Notes: generated by a model from the sequence alone, not told the origin. Counted from the stretch's first letter, positions 1 through 12,466 are shown. The stretch is 64,000 nucleotides of DNA from Nageia nagi (GCA_050084985.1 JBITNC010000001.1:39680001-39744000); one strand, 5' to 3'. A program made the numbers and translations.

Positions 1-957
1 ATCACCATTGTTATCATTTTCATCAAGAAGACATACAACATATTTCCCACTTGAATCACAATCAATTACAAAACAACATGTTTTCATCTAGTACATCTGC
101 ACAAAAACATATTTGACTACAATGTTGTAAAACATATGGCTCTTTTTCTTGAGGTAAATACCATGTAGAGTTGAGTGCATAATAACCACTAGGTATGTCA
201 TGCAATATTGTTCTTTTGTTTACAAATCCTTCGAACCATTTACATTTGAATGATCTAAAATTCAATTGTATGATTTCTTGAATTTTCTCAACATATTGTA
301 TTTTTTCTTCTATCAAGTTTGTATCTTTTGTACTTGCATGACTTGCTTTATCAAAATCAACCATCACTCCATAGTCAAAGGTCATTCTATTACTATCTTT
401 CATTTCAATTCTAAAGTGTTGACTATATGCCCACATTACAAGAAAAGATAACAACTACAAACATTTTTATATAAATGTTATATTAATCCAAGTATTATAT
501 CTATATTATAAAATAAATTAAACTTAGGTCCATAAGAATTAATGAAAAATTACCTTATAATTAAATCCATCAGCTATATTTAAAGCATCTTTGTAGGTTT
601 TTTCTTTTGCACCTTTAACTAATTTCTCTTCAATTGCTTGCTTTATCCATGACCTTGGACATTCTTTTGGCTAATTTTCATCTCTTAAATGTGGAGGTAT
701 AGGTGTACTTTAATTTTCACTATGAAACAAAATACATTGTTCTAGAATTGCACTTCTTTTACTTTCATAAATTTCAATCCATTCTTTACAACACTCGATA
801 TTCATCATAATAAAATGATTTATAGATTCATATATGTCATGATTTATAATTTTTTTGAAGACATAAAATGAATTTGTTAGTAATTATTGATTATATTAAA
901 TCAAAATTTCATGTACATAGTACTTATATAATTTACTATTATCTAAAATGTAGTTAG
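1..957 (-). pseudogene. CACTA TNP2-like transposase, C-terminal part with DUF4216-like domain
   Basis: Minus-strand remnant of a CACTA (En/Spm) transposase gene, running off the window start. An upstream exon at about 541-895 reads as a decayed frame ending at a GT donor near 550. After an intron, a 130-codon open segment (62-454) shows the pattern of the plant DUF4216 region: a stretch ending YGVMV, then a segment reading EIIQLNFRSFKCKWFEG, then GYYALNSTWY and EPYVLQHCSQICFCADVL. Below position 62 the reading continues in another frame (DCDSSGKYVVCLLDEN), so a frameshift is present. TNP2 proteins bind and cut CACTA ends. This copy cannot be functional. The N-terminal half of the same gene lies at 35753-36650, and element E separates the two. 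Family assignment is from motif recognition only. Confidence 0.6.
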
Positions 958-2831
958 TGTTGATCAGTATAATGTAATCTCAAAAGGTTTGATCTAGTTG
1001 AGTTCTCCATTTTCCACAACAGTAGGTTCCTTGAAAGAGTAGAAGATGGTAGGAATGCACTCGTGTTAATTTTTTGCTCAATCTTCGGGCTATAAGCTGG
1101 CTCCTATCTATTGTAAAGGTTTAAAGTAACAGGAAAAAGATAAAAAGTAGAGAGTTACTAGAAAGAGATTAACACATTAAACTAAAATTTAAACAAGAAC
1201 TACATAGCCCAAGCATTATAGCATAGGCAACAATCCATAGCAAAGAATAAGAATAGTGAGCTACCTTACCCTTGGGATCTCATAATCATAATACACATCC
1301 ACAACTTAAGATAACATTCCATACATAATATTCATAAAAAGCAATAAATAGCCACTTATTTCAAAAGGGAAAAGCATTATCTATTTGTATTATCGTGTAT
1401 GAAGGTACCTTACAGACTTAAAAAATTTGGTTAGAATGTCTAACCCTATTTATTTCTAACAGTCCATCATTTATACATTTACATGCCCTACTGGGTTGTT
1501 GTCTATCATCAATATACATAATTACTCATGTTAGTTGAAGCTAGCAAAGAAAACTATTTACAATAAATATTACAATTGTGTTAGTTTATATAGTGAATAA
1601 GTACCAACAACATTATTATCTAGAAATTTGTTTTTTCTGAACAATTGTATCCATTGAGCCATAATCTACCTAACATATCATTGATTGCTTCCTTCTTTAG
1701 TCCTATAGTTGATTGAATATGGCACTATAGTTGATTGAAGAAGTATTCATCTACAATTTGATAGGTATGATTTAACATTATGCTTTATCAGTAGTCATCT
1801 ACTTCTCTGCAACCATCGATGATCCATACTATTGTTATGATTAAATAGATTAGTGGGGGTGATGAATAATATATCAAGTTAGTTCAAGAAGAAACTATCA
1901 CTATTATGTGGAATTGAGTTGAAGTTAAGATATTAACAAGGCCTCGAGGGTCTAACACTTAAGATGAACTGGACCTAGGTGTTACTTCTTACCTATTACT
2001 TTTACCTTAGTCTGGTAGGTTCTATTTCTCTAGGCTCTATTGATGATCTGGGTCTCCTTAGTACTTGCTAATTTTGGCCAAAAGTTCTTATGTCATTGCT
2101 CAAAATTAGTAAGTTTTATTTGGTATCTTCATGAATCATCACCTACCATTACTTAGTCTGGGACCCACTAATTTTAGCCAAAAATGATGATGTCACTATT
2201 GAAAATCAGTAGGCTCTATTTACTTCATGAATCATAATTTGCCATTACTTATTCTAGGACCAACTAATTTTAGCCAAAACTAATGATGTCACTATTAAAA
2301 ATTGGTAGGCTTTATTTACATATTCATGAATCATCACCTACCATTACTTATTCCAAGACCTGCTGATTTTAGCCAAAAATGATGATGTCACTATTGAAAA
2401 TTGATGGGTTCTATTTACTTTTGGGCATCTTCTGCTAATTATTTGGATATAACTTGGGCCCTTTTTTACAACACTTAGACACTGTATTTACAACAACTCT
2501 TGGACATATATTTACAACAACTCCTAGACATGACTCTTCTATATATACCATTCTTATCTATTTTGACTACTAACACGACTTAAGGTTTATCCCTTGAGAG
2601 TTATTGTAACACCTACTAGACTTTGACTATAAATTTATAAGGCAAAATATAAAAGACCAAGACTTATATATACAATAGCTGAATATTGATAACACCCAAA
2701 ATTCTTCAAACTTAAGACTAATAGAAGATTCAAATTATATGTGAAAGCGACGGAAGTTGGAATAGAAAGAATTTTTTGAAAAGAATGATATCGTGTTACC
2801 CTAAGTTAGAGTGCAATTATAAAAGAATACA
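958..2831 (-). repeat. Element E left LTR (3' LTR on the minus strand)
   Basis: Starts TGTTGATCAGTATAATG immediately after target duplication GTTAG (953-957) and ends AATACA at 2831. It aligns along its length with 27101-28991, including the block beginning TAGGTTCC near 1023, the block TACTTAGTCTGGGACC, and the closing GAGTGCAATT. Divergence between the copies is clearly several percent by eye, so this is the oldest identifiable retroelement insertion in the left half. Confidence 0.85.
2060..2440. repeat. About 100-bp tandem repeats inside the E left LTR
   Basis: Four imperfect copies of a unit containing CTAATTTTAGCCAAAA, ATGATGTCA and CATGAATCATCACCTACC begin near 2068, 2168, 2274 and 2363, a period of about 90-106 bp. 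The same array occurs in the right LTR (28200-28585), so it belonged to the element before insertion. Repeated LTR modules of this sort often sit in the U3 regulatory region; that role is inferred here. Confidence 0.75.
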
Positions 2832-3983
2832 ATCTTCTAGTGGCTCTAGGGGTCTCCTCCTGCTAGAGAATAGGACCCACTATTTGTTGCTTTCAGTTGC
2901 CTATTCAAATGTAGGTTTTGTAGGAATCTCAGGTGGTGGAATTAGCTTTGCTAGAAGTAAGGGGTGCATATTCTTATTTAAATATTTAAGATCTTGATAG
3001 TCAACTTATGATAAAATAGGGGATGCTTGAATCTTCACAATATTTTCTCTAAAATCCATCAGAACATTCTCTAGCCTCTTAGTCCGTAGGAACCTTATAA
3101 TTGCTTCTTGAGTGAGATCATTTATTTGTTGTAAATTGTTCAAGGAATTAAATGGTATTAGCTACCCATCTGGTAGCACTAACCTATACATTTTATTCCT
3201 TACATAGTTTAAAAGCTTTCATTTCAATAAAAAAATTAAATATTTATTAATAAAGCCCAATTTTGTTATGAGTTGGTGTTTACTAATGTTCATATTGAAT
3301 ACTAGAATTTTGAAGTTCATATATATCTTAGATCCTTCTCAAATATGATTATCTTGGTTTGGGAGTAATGGTAGATATATCTTTCTTAGTTAAGACTCTC
3401 AACTAGATCTACATTTTTTCAATAACTGACCTTGGTATATTTAGAGCCAACTAATGGAGAGTGGTCTATGTGTTGAACTATTTGATAGCTTGTAGTGTCT
3501 ATTCTTTTAACAAATGCAAGTGTGATAAAGTCACCATCCTATCTTCGACTTCCTCCACTAGGGACTTTCTAAAATCTTTTATGAGTAGTAATAATTTTGA
3601 GTTGTCATCAGATAATGCTTTGTTAGCTACTATAATGATTTGTAATTCAGCTTCAACCTACTTGAATTTTTGGCCATCTGTAATTGCTACCTAAGCTTTA
3701 AGATCTTGTATGGTTTGATTTGCATTATCAAGCTCATCCTTTATTTTTTCATGCCCTTTTCAAATTTTGAATTTTGCTTATCAAGCTTTTCAAGTAGGTC
3801 TTTGTTTTTATTCTATAGCCTAACCACTATTTTATCTTTAAGGGAGTAGTCTTTTTAATATCAATCTATTTTCTTATTCAATATGTCTATCTTAGTATCC
3901 ATTCTTTGAAGACTTTTACCAGCTACCATTGAAGTATTTACAAGGAATTCGGATTGGTTAATTACCAAAGCATTCTGCATACT
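2832..3983 (-). pseudogene. Element E extra downstream ORF, C-terminal coiled-coil part
   Basis: Minus-strand continuation of the ORF that follows integrase in element E; copia C interrupts it at 3984. Translating the minus strand from about 3960 down gives a stop-interrupted, Lys/Glu/Leu-rich series with heptad-like spacing (segments such as LQRMDTKIDILNKKID, then NKNKDLLEKLDKQNSKFEKG), typical of a coiled coil. Stops sit mostly where Gln would be expected. I do not recognise a named family. The part below about 3400 is non-coding leader to the LTR, and no clear polypurine tract is visible next to 2831. Confidence 0.4.
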
Positions 3984-4474
3984 TGTTGGAATGATAATGC
4001 ATTATTGTAAAGGTTTGTATTAAATCTTCTATGTAAAATTCATTAATACTTAAGGGTATCATTTTATATCTTAAGTATTTAAGTGAATATGATAATGTAA
4101 CCTATCCTACACTTCATTTCATGAATGTGCCCCTTAGGTAAAAGGATGTGCATGTCATGCTTTTGTACATTGGATAAAAAGATGATCCAAAGAGGAATTT
4201 TGGCCTATAAATAGAAGGTTTCTTCTTTGTAATTACACACCAATTATTGAGTAAAATTATGCTATAGGATAGAAGTGGAATTGAGATTAGGAGGATTGTA
4301 AAAGAGTTGTATTTATGATTGAAGTAAAGATCTAGTTAGTGGATGTACTCCTAGTTGGAGGAACCACTTACATCTTGTATTGCGAGATTGCTTTGTGAGT
4401 TTGTTAGATGTAATTGTGAGCTTTCATGTGATCTTGGTTGATTAGGAATTATCTTGTTAGTGTTAGTTCCTTCA
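3984..4474 (+). repeat. Element C 5' LTR
   Basis: Begins TGTTGGAATGATAATGC and ends TTCCTTCA. It matches 17226-17720, with shared internal text such as TACTTAAGGGTATCA and GTAGATGTACTCCTAG or close variants. A TATA-like stretch 'GGCCTATAAATAGAAGG' near 4212 is a plausible core promoter and is conserved in both LTRs and in the F LTRs (CTATAAATAGAGGGCC). Confidence 0.9.
4207..4226 (+). promoter_or_regulatory. Putative TATA box of element C LTR
   Basis: TATAAATAGAAGG lies in the middle of the LTR, and a corresponding TATAAATAG occurs in the 3' LTR (near 17450) and in both F LTRs (near 54015 and 61907). Position and conservation fit the U3 promoter of copia elements. No start site can be read from sequence alone. 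Confidence 0.5.
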
Positions 4475-4477
4475 AAT

Positions 4478-4489
4478 TGGTATCATATC
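4478..4489 (+). other. Element C primer binding site (tRNA-iMet type)
   Basis: TGGTATCATATC, three bases after the LTR end. It matches the plant initiator-Met-tRNA site TGGTATCAGAGC at nine of twelve positions. The F copy at the same place is perfect, so this is a decayed version. Confidence 0.8.
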
Positions 4490-6864
4490 AACTTGGAGGC
4501 TCCTCTTCACATCCTTGGTTGGTGACTCATCTTCTTGGAGGCTTCATCTTTCTTCATCCTTGTAAGGTAAAAACTTTAAAAGTATAACCTCTTACTTACT
4601 CTTCTCCAATTGTTGTGAATCACTACTTATTACTAACATATTTAGTGAAATATGTTAGTTCAATTTATTACAACATTTGCTTAAAAAATAGCAATATATG
4701 ATGCAAACTAGTTTTAGACTAACATATTTTGTATAATGTGTTAGTTGATCCTTTTTTTATTCCAAAAATAGCAATATATATATAAGCATGCAATATTTTG
4801 TTTATGTAATATTTTTTAGTTGCAATTTTTTTTTACAAAAGTTGCTTAATATATATTGCTTATTTTTATACTCTTTTATGAAAAGGATTAGTTATTTCTA
4901 CCTTATAAAGTTTTTTTAGCTTTAAAAAAAATTAGAAGGATGTATTTTTACAAATAAGGTATTTTTTTAACAAAAATAAAAATAATTACCTTTTATTACT
5001 TTCTTTGGAGTTTACATCCTTTTAAGGGGATTATAAAAATTATTTTAAAAATTTTAACAAAAAATCTATATATATATTTATATAAATTCTCTTAAGAAAA
5101 TAAACTATTTCAACTTAACTTTTTTCAAAATCATATTTTGAGAAAAAACACTAAGGAAGAGTGAAGCGCCTATGGCAATGTCCCCTTTGTCCCTTGTTGG
5201 CCTATATGCCATGTAGTGCGCCCATATCTATGCTTGCTTTGTATAAATCGTCCCCCACACTATTATCAATGCCATTTCAATGGACCAAGATTACACAAGA
5301 GAACTCCAACTATGGATTGTCCACAGAGCTGGGACCATTAGGAATGCTTTTCCTTTGTGATCCTATTGAGGTCCCTCTCACCTGTAGTAGTTTCATACTT
5401 GCTTTGCCCCATATTCTCATGGCTTGCTCTTGTGCTTATCTCTCTCTCCATTTTACATATGAGTTGGACTATCAATTTCAAGTTACCATAGAAATTCCAA
5501 GAGATCCTCCTCTTGGGTACCACCAATTTCCATTAATTAGTGTACTTGATCTTCTTTTTTTTTACCTTCTTTGATAAGCATTTTTTGTGTCACTTTAATG
5601 AACTTGACATTAAGTAGAGTAAGGGTTACTCATAAGCCTTTAATGTCTTATAGGTAATCATTTTTTTTTTAAATTAATGCTTGAAAGGAAAATCATTCTT
5701 GAAACTCCTTAATATTTGAAAGTATCATTACTTGATACTTTATTTAATGACATTCTTTATTTTTAAGTAAAAATAGAGGATTTCTTTGAAGTATTCTTAT
5801 AATGATGGCAAGTATTTATAATTTTTTACTTTGTATATTGAGGTTATTCTTTATTACTTTGAAAGTATTTTTAGCCTTCATAAAAATCAACTTCGATCAA
5901 ATAAAAGAGGCATTTGGGATCATAATTTTTTAAGTAAAAGGGGGAAATTTTTGTGTGATTCTTTTACTTAAAATCTTTATATCAAAGAATAAAATGCCTA
6001 TTACTTTGAATTTATTAGATCCTCATATTGCTTATTATTTAAGTTAATAGAATAATGCATGAATCCTATTTATTTTTTAATGCATGCTTAGTACTTAAAT
6101 TTTTTTAAGTTAAATGATCCATGTTTTACTTAAATTTGTTAAGTTAAATGATGCATTTTTTTACTTAATTTTTAAAAGTTAAATGATGCATGCTTACTTA
6201 AATTTTTAAGTTAATAATGCATATTTAGTAATTAAATTTTATGTTATGATATATTTTTACTTCCTTATACAAGAATGAAGTGGACTTGTGCAAATAAGGA
6301 ATGATGTAAAGATATCCTTTAGGGTTTGGTAAACAAAACCCATTAGACACTTAAGTTTTAAATTTTTGAATGGATGATGTTTTACTTCTGCTCTTCTATT
6401 TCATATTTTGTACTTCTATTTATTTCTTATGTAAATAAAAATGTAAATATTGATATGAGAAACCTCATAAAATGAACACATCCATGTGTACATTTTGCAA
6501 CATGTCTTGTTTGGGGAGCCATGAGGTGAGGATAGGTGAATTGGAGCCTCTAAGTTTGATGATCCAAGTGGTAAAAAGTCTATACTTCTCAATTGCCTCT
6601 AAGTCTTCAATTGGCCTAGACATGACTCTATTAGGTGGACAAGCATGTGTGTAAAGATACCATATATCCACACATCCATTCAAGATTATCCTGATAACCT
6701 AGGAGGACAACTTGAAACCTAATCAAGGTTAATAATTTGGCTAATCCAATAAATGTCAGAACCTTAGAAAATAGCTAATACTTCTCCTTTTGAGAGTATA
6801 TTGCTACCCAAAGGGAACTAGTTGAGGATTGGTAGGACCTAGGCTCCTCTTGTGTGGGTATCCA
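4490..6864 (+). other. Element C untranslated leader with an unrecognised less AT-rich insert
   Basis: Long AT-rich leader between PBS and gag. Poly-T/A tracts such as TTTACTTAAAATCTT (about 5950) and a later part (about 6300-6864) match the leader of element F (about 56.7-57.6 kb). The stretch at about 5161-5575 is less AT-rich and has a 137-codon open frame on plus and a 62-codon frame on minus. Neither is recognisable, and F carries different sequence at the corresponding place. The leader is cut at 6864 by element A and resumes at 12212. Confidence 0.55.
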
Positions 6865-8025
6865 TGATCCATAAACCATAAGATTAAAAATTTCAATTTT
6901 AACTCTTCAATGAATCAATTCACACTTAACCAATTAAGTGCTTGTAAAGGAAATTTAGGAAAACAAATTGTAAACACAGAGAAGAGAAAAGCATTCACCA
7001 AAGAAGAGACAAGCAAGATTTATCCTGTTTCACCCAATGTGGGCTACATCTAGCTCAAAAGCTCTCTACTATCAATGGGGGAATCACTTTACAAGGCCTC
7101 CAAGGTCCTTCAAAACCTCCTCTCACATTCACAATACACTCTCAGCTCTGAAAATCACAACAAAACTGAAACACTTCCCGAAATCCTCCTTCTTCCCTCT
7201 TTTGTTCAATTTGCTCCCCTTTTATACAATTTTTGGGAGCTAAAATTGGAGAGAATTACAAATAGGAAATCTAGAAAAAAATACATTTTTAGATACCCAT
7301 TAACCTCCTTGATCTTCCTGTCAAATTTGGGCTCAATTGGTTGCAAAAATCTCCTAAAAATGAACTCTTAAACTGAAAAACATGCTCTTTGGACTGTTGT
7401 AGGCTATAGGATAAACTCAGCCCAAAAATAGGACCTTAGGCAAATCAAAAATCATAACAAAAACCTTAGAAATGCCAAAATATATTAAAATAACTTAAAA
7501 ATGGGCAGGTGCACTATGGAGCTGACACATGGTGCATTCTGGAATGAAGTTAAACGGTCAACTGTGCGGTCAGCTGACTGGTTAGGCAGTACATGTAGGC
7601 AGTCAGGCAGGTTGCATGGTAGTCTTGGCTAATGTGGATGGGTTGCGCACGATTGGTAGGTCACACATGTGAACACGTAGGTAGATGTGGTCAAACATTC
7701 AAGCAACCAACATGGACTATACGTGGCAGGTAGGTGACAAGCATGAGATTTGACCTCCACATAGGCAATCAACCTTCAACATGGTCCTTCGCAGGCGTGG
7801 TCACCTACGTGGCCTCCACGGTGATGGGCGGGTCCCACCAAATTTTGAATTTTTCTTTTTTTTCTTTTTTCAAACATACCAAAATAGACTTAAGGTCATA
7901 TCTTTCTCATATGGACTCGAATTCTTGATTCGAAAGAAGCATCAGAAAGTTGAAGACAACATGAACGCACTAAACATACTAAAATGGAGATTACTGAATG
8001 TTGAAGGGATCCAAATTTTTGGATC
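6865..8025 (-). repeat. Element A left LTR (3' LTR on the minus strand)
   Basis: 1161 bp, TGATCCATAAACC to TTTTTGGATCA. Matches 11058-12211, with differences of several percent by eye, mostly C/T and A/G changes. The ends form an inverted repeat (TGATCCA / TGGATCA), as in LTRs of element B. Confidence 0.92.
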
Positions 8026-8040
8026 ATTCCTCCCCATTGA
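8026..8040 (-). other. Element A polypurine tract
   Basis: On the minus strand this reads CTCAATGGGGAGGAA directly before the 3' LTR, the expected position for second-strand priming. Element B has CTCAGTGGGGAGGAA at the same place (30085-30099). Confidence 0.75.
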
Positions 8041-8345
8041 GAGAGAGCTTTTGTCTCCAAAAGCATTTAGGATGATGGAATGAGGTGAGGGTAGAGCTCC
8101 CTCACCCGATCAACTACATACCACTTGGCCTTGTGTGGATGTTGGCCCTTCACTCCAATATGCCACACCTCATGTATGCCACTACGAGATGATCATTGCT
8201 TCTTTTCTAATACTGCATCCTCAACCAACACATTCATGTGCTCAGGGGCTAAATCCTCAATTGATGGTAACATCATATCTGTATCTTCTGCAACTAAGGC
8301 TGGTTCGTACAACTTCAAGTTCTCAACATTAATAATAGAATACAT

Positions 8346-10805
8346 TTACATATAAGGTGGTAAGTCTAACTGAAATGCATTGTCCTCAACTTGATCAATG
8401 ATGGTAAATGGGCCATACCTTATGGGTTTCAACTTCCTTCCCTTACCATGTTGTCTCTCCTTACTAAGATGAAGCCATACTTGATCCCCAACCTGAAATT
8501 TATGATCCACCTGATGACGATCATGCTTCTCTTTATACCTGGATACATTTTCTTGCATTTTAGGCCAATAATAATACCTTTGTAGATTAGCAAGAGTTTT
8601 TCCAACACCAAAGTGTCTTGAAATACAAGAAGTATGAGCTTCCCTAATCAGATCATTCCTCTCACCATTAGGAATACAAAGTTTGCCCAAATAAAAAAGT
8701 AATCCATCGTGCAAATGAAAGTCATGATTTCTAACCTCATTACCAAGGCTCAGTCTATGATAGACATTTTAGAAATCAAGATCAACCACATATTGTTCTT
8801 TATACCCATCATGCATTAAAGAACTATTTTGTAGAATCACAACACTAGCAACTATTGGAGGCCTAGACAACATATCAGCAATTTTATTTTGTGTACCCTT
8901 CTTGTACCTAATCACCAAATGAAATTGTTGCAAAAATCCCATCCATCGAAAGTGCCTAGATTGTTGCAACTTAGATTGTGATTGAAGATATTGCAAGGGT
9001 TTATCATTTGTATGTATTATTGTCTCTTTACCTACCAAATAGTGCTTCCATTTTTTAACACTTTGCCAAGTTCCATCTTTCTTTGGAATTATAACAATAG
9101 ATCCACATGGTGATGTGCTAGGTCTAATGACTCTTTGATCTAACAATTCCTTGACTTGTTTCTTAATTTCTTCATTTTCCAAAATAGAATTTCTATACAA
9201 ACCAATATTAGGAAGTGCAACATCAGGATGTAATTGAATCTCATGTTGTATATCTCTTTTAGGTGGAAGTTCTTTAGGTACTTGAAATAAATCTTCAAAT
9301 TTAGAAATTACCTCTTTAACTTCTTCTTTGTATTGTGGTTCATAATCTTCAAGTGCCTTTATGTTTTCCACTTCATCTTGAGATTTCACCATTGCAAGTA
9401 TAAACATTTTTCCATTGATTAGCTTCTTTGCTTGTCCTACAGTAATCAAAGAAATATCCTTTTTCTTGCTTTGATGAGCACTAACCATGTATTCAATTCC
9501 ATTTTTAATGAGTCTATATTTGTTTTCCTTTCTATGAAATAAAGCATCTCTTTCCCATAGATAAGGACCACCAAGCACAATACCACAAATATCCAAAGGA
9601 ACAACATCAAGTAAAACTTCATCAATGTAATCCCTATTAATCCCAAATTGCAACTTGCATTGTTGTGTTACTTTCAACTTTGAATTGTTATTAACCCATC
9701 CCAATTGATATGGGTTTGGATGGGGTTGAGTAGTGAGTGCAAGTGATTTGACATACTTTTCTGCAATCAAATTAGCTTGAGATCCAGAATCAAACAATGT
9801 ATCAATCCTAGTCTTCTTAGCTTGCACCTTGATGTGAAAAAGTTCAATTTTCTTCTTTTCCTCATCTTCATTAGGTGTATTATGCAAAACCATGCATGCC
9901 ATTTTATCATCTACATCTGAACCATCCTCAATTTCACAAGTAACAATATTTGTTTGCTTTGTTTGACCTTTAGGTTTAGGGCATAATTCAGGATGCAATT
10001 TCCAACATTTAGCCTCTAAATGACCTTGTTTTTGACAATGTGCACATACATCTTTAGACTTTTGTGTAGTAGACATAGTTTTCCTTTTCACCTTTTCTTT
10101 ATTCCTTTCAGAATCATCATTACTATTGTAATTGGAAGCATTGTTCTTTTTCCCATCCTTAACATATTTTCCCCTTTCTTCTAAGTGAGTGGCTTGTACA
10201 CAAACTTTATCCAAATCATTTGGATCAAACATCAATATTGTATGCCTTAAATAATTATGCAAACCACCAATATACTTAAGAAGAGTATCTTGGGAATCAA
10301 GAGGAATACCTAGCATTGTATCTCTTCTTCGGAATTTCATAGTGTACTCTTGCACACTTTGCCCTTTGCCTTGACAGAAAGTTTGCCATTCCATGATTGC
10401 CTTTTTCCAATAACCCAAAGGATAAAATTGATTTCTAAGCAATTGTACAAAATGAGTCCAAGAATCATTACAAACTTGAATAGATTCATTCTTACTTTGC
10501 ATACAACTTTCCCACCAAACAAGTGCATTACCACTCATTTTAAGGGTTGCTAATTGGATTTTATCCTCATCTCTTATAATTCTTTGAATTCTACAATATA
10601 CTTCAATTTGTTTAATCCAATGGTCTAATTTCTCAGCATTCACTTCCCCAATAAAAGTAGGCAAATCAAATCTAACTTCCAATTTCAAAGGAGAACTTTG
10701 AAAAACACTATGTGCATTATCATTGTCAATTTTCTTACTTTCATTAGTTTCACCTTCATTTTTCTTGTATTGTTGTTCTTGCAAGTGTTGGAATTGAAGA
10801 GACAT
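8346..10805 (-). pseudogene. Element A gag-protease-(RT deleted)-RNase H tail-integrase fragments, one long frame
   Basis: Minus-strand frame from ATG at 10805. A 678-codon stretch (10805-8769) and a further 122 codons (8714-8346) share one frame; a TAA at 8769-8771 replaces the CAA seen in element B. Order by residue: gag core (about 45-210, including ALVWWES), zinc knuckle CAHCQKQGHLEAKC (about 255-270), aspartic protease with LFDSGSQANLI (about 335), start of RT (RPSTSPCGS...KKDGTW, about 560-580), then an abrupt join to the RNase H tail (VKKWKHYLVGKETIIHT) and ADMLSRPP. After the stop come the integrase zinc-binding region (HFGVGKTLANLQRYYYWPKM) and, across a second deletion, its C-terminal region (FQVGDQVWLHL). 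Both deletions keep the frame. No catalytic RT YLDD or integrase DDE remains. Confidence 0.85.
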
Positions 10806-11041
10806 TTGCTAGAACATTGTGGAGAGATCAGCAATTTGCTTTTCCACATTAGACCCTCCTTCATTGGCCATGGCTCCAAGCTCTCTTTGCTTCTTTTGCC
10901 AAACTCTAGAACCAATTTCTGGATCCTCCTCCACCAATTCTCCTTCTCCCTTCTTGCTTTGTGACCTAGTATGCATCCAAGAACACTCTTCAAACACCAA
11001 CAACAATCTCAAAAATAGAGGTTAGCCCAATGATTCAACTT
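10806..11041 (-). other. Element A leader between PBS and gag
   Basis: About 235 bp of untranslated leader on the minus strand, homologous to 34460-34696 of element B (shared text CTTTGTGACCT, GAACACTCTTC/GAACGCTTTCC). Short open frames on both strands look incidental. Confidence 0.6.
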
Positions 11042-11053
11042 GCTTTGATACCA
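11042..11053 (-). other. Element A primer binding site (tRNA-iMet type)
   Basis: Minus strand reads TGGTATCAAAGC, four bases inside the 5' LTR end. One mismatch to the plant initiator-Met site TGGTATCAGAGC. Confidence 0.85.
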
Positions 11054-11057
11054 AACT

Positions 11058-12211
11058 TGATCCATAAACCATAAGATTAAAAATTTCAATTTTAACCTCT
11101 TCAAATGAATCAATTCACACTTAACCAATTAAGTGCTTGTAAAGGAAATTTAGGAAAACAAATTATAAACACAAAGAAGAGAAAAGCATTCACCAAAGAA
11201 GAGACAAGCAAGATTTATCCTGGTTCACCCAGTGTGGGCTACATCCAACTCAAAAGCTCTCTACTATCAATGGGGGAATCACTTTAAAAGGCCTCCAAGG
11301 TCCTTCAAAACCTCCTCTCACATTCACAATACACTCTCAGCTCTAAAAATCACAACAAAACTGAAACACTTACCAAAATCCTCCTTCTTCCCTCTTTTGT
11401 CCAATTTGCTCCCCTTCTATACAATTTTTGGGAGCTAAAATTGGAGAGAATTACAACTAGGAAATCTAGAAAAAAATACATTTTTAGATACCCATTAACC
11501 TCCTTGATCTTCCCGTCAAATTTGGGCTCAATTGGTTGCAAAAATCTTCTAAAAATGAACTCTTAAACTAAAAAACATGCTCTCTGGACTGTTGTAGGCT
11601 GTAGGATAAACTCAGCCCAAAAATAGGACCTTAGGTGAATAAAAAATCATAACAAAAACCGTAGAAACACCAAAATACGTTAAAATAACTTAAAAATGGG
11701 TAGGTGCACTATGGAGCTAACACATGGCACATTCTGGAATGAAGTCAAATGGTCAATGGTACAGTTAGCTGACTAGTTAGGCGGTACATGTAGGCAGTCA
11801 GGTGGGTTGCATGGTAGTCTCAGCTAATGTGGATGGGTTGCGCATAGTTGGTAGGTCATGTGTGCGAACACACAGGCAAACATGGTCAAATGTTCAAGCA
11901 GTTGACATGGACTGTACGTGGTAGGTGGGTGACAAGCATAAGATTTGACCTCCACATAGGTAGTCAACCTCCGACATGGTCCTTCACAGGCACGGTCACC
12001 TACGTGGCCTCCATGGTGGCAGGCGGGTCCTGCCAGATTTTGAATTTTTTTTTTTTCAAATATACCAAAATAGACTTAAGGTCATATATTTCTCATACAA
12101 ACTCAGATTCTTGATCTAAAAGAAGTATCAGAAAGCTGAAGACACACGAACACACTGAACATACTGAAATGGAGATTACTAAATGTTGAAGGGATCCAAA
12201 TTTTTGGATCA
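11058..12211 (-). repeat. Element A right LTR (5' LTR on the minus strand)
   Basis: 1154 bp, same TGATCCA and TGGATCA ends as the left copy. It is followed by target duplication ATCCA (12212-12216), after which the copia C leader continues with GTGAAGGCCTAATT... as in F. Confidence 0.92.
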
Positions 12212-12466
12212 ATCCAAGTGAAGGCCTAATTTTAGATAAAAAAATAAGCCTCAACAATATCACTTTACATCTATGATTCTTGAGATGAGAAATGTATTTG
12301 GGTACATGGGTTATTATTTGAATTGTAAAACATTTGTACTTGTGAATCAAATCAAGTATGTATTTAGTGCTAAATGTAACATGTATTATTTACTTGGTTA
12401 AAACTTAACATTTAATATTATTTATTGAAACCACATGCTTATTATTTTATATTCTTATGTAGCAAA

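Larger units (their letters stand above)
6865..12211 (-). mobile_element. Element A: non-autonomous Ty3/gypsy LTR retrotransposon (RT and integrase cores deleted)
   Basis: Minus-strand gypsy element of 5.35 kb with LTRs 6865-8025 and 11058-12211, each bounded by TGATCCA and TGGATCA, and target duplication ATCCA (6860-6864 and 12212-12216). PPT (8026-8040) and PBS (11042-11053) sit correctly for minus orientation. Compared with B, the interior lacks the RT/most of RNase H region and the integrase catalytic core. It keeps gag, protease, the RNase H tail, the integrase zinc-binding part and the integrase C-terminus. It inserted into the leader of copia C; the joined flanks reproduce the F leader at about 57601. 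Confidence 0.92.

Noticed and set aside
266-451. Plus-strand 61-codon ORF over the DUF4216 segment
   Set aside because: Shadow of the minus-strand transposase frame; low-complexity Phe/Leu-rich translation.
5161-5574. 137-codon plus-strand ORF in the C leader as a real gene
   Set aside because: No recognisable domain. The sibling element F does not carry it, and an opposing ORF overlaps it. Kept only as an unexplained insert.
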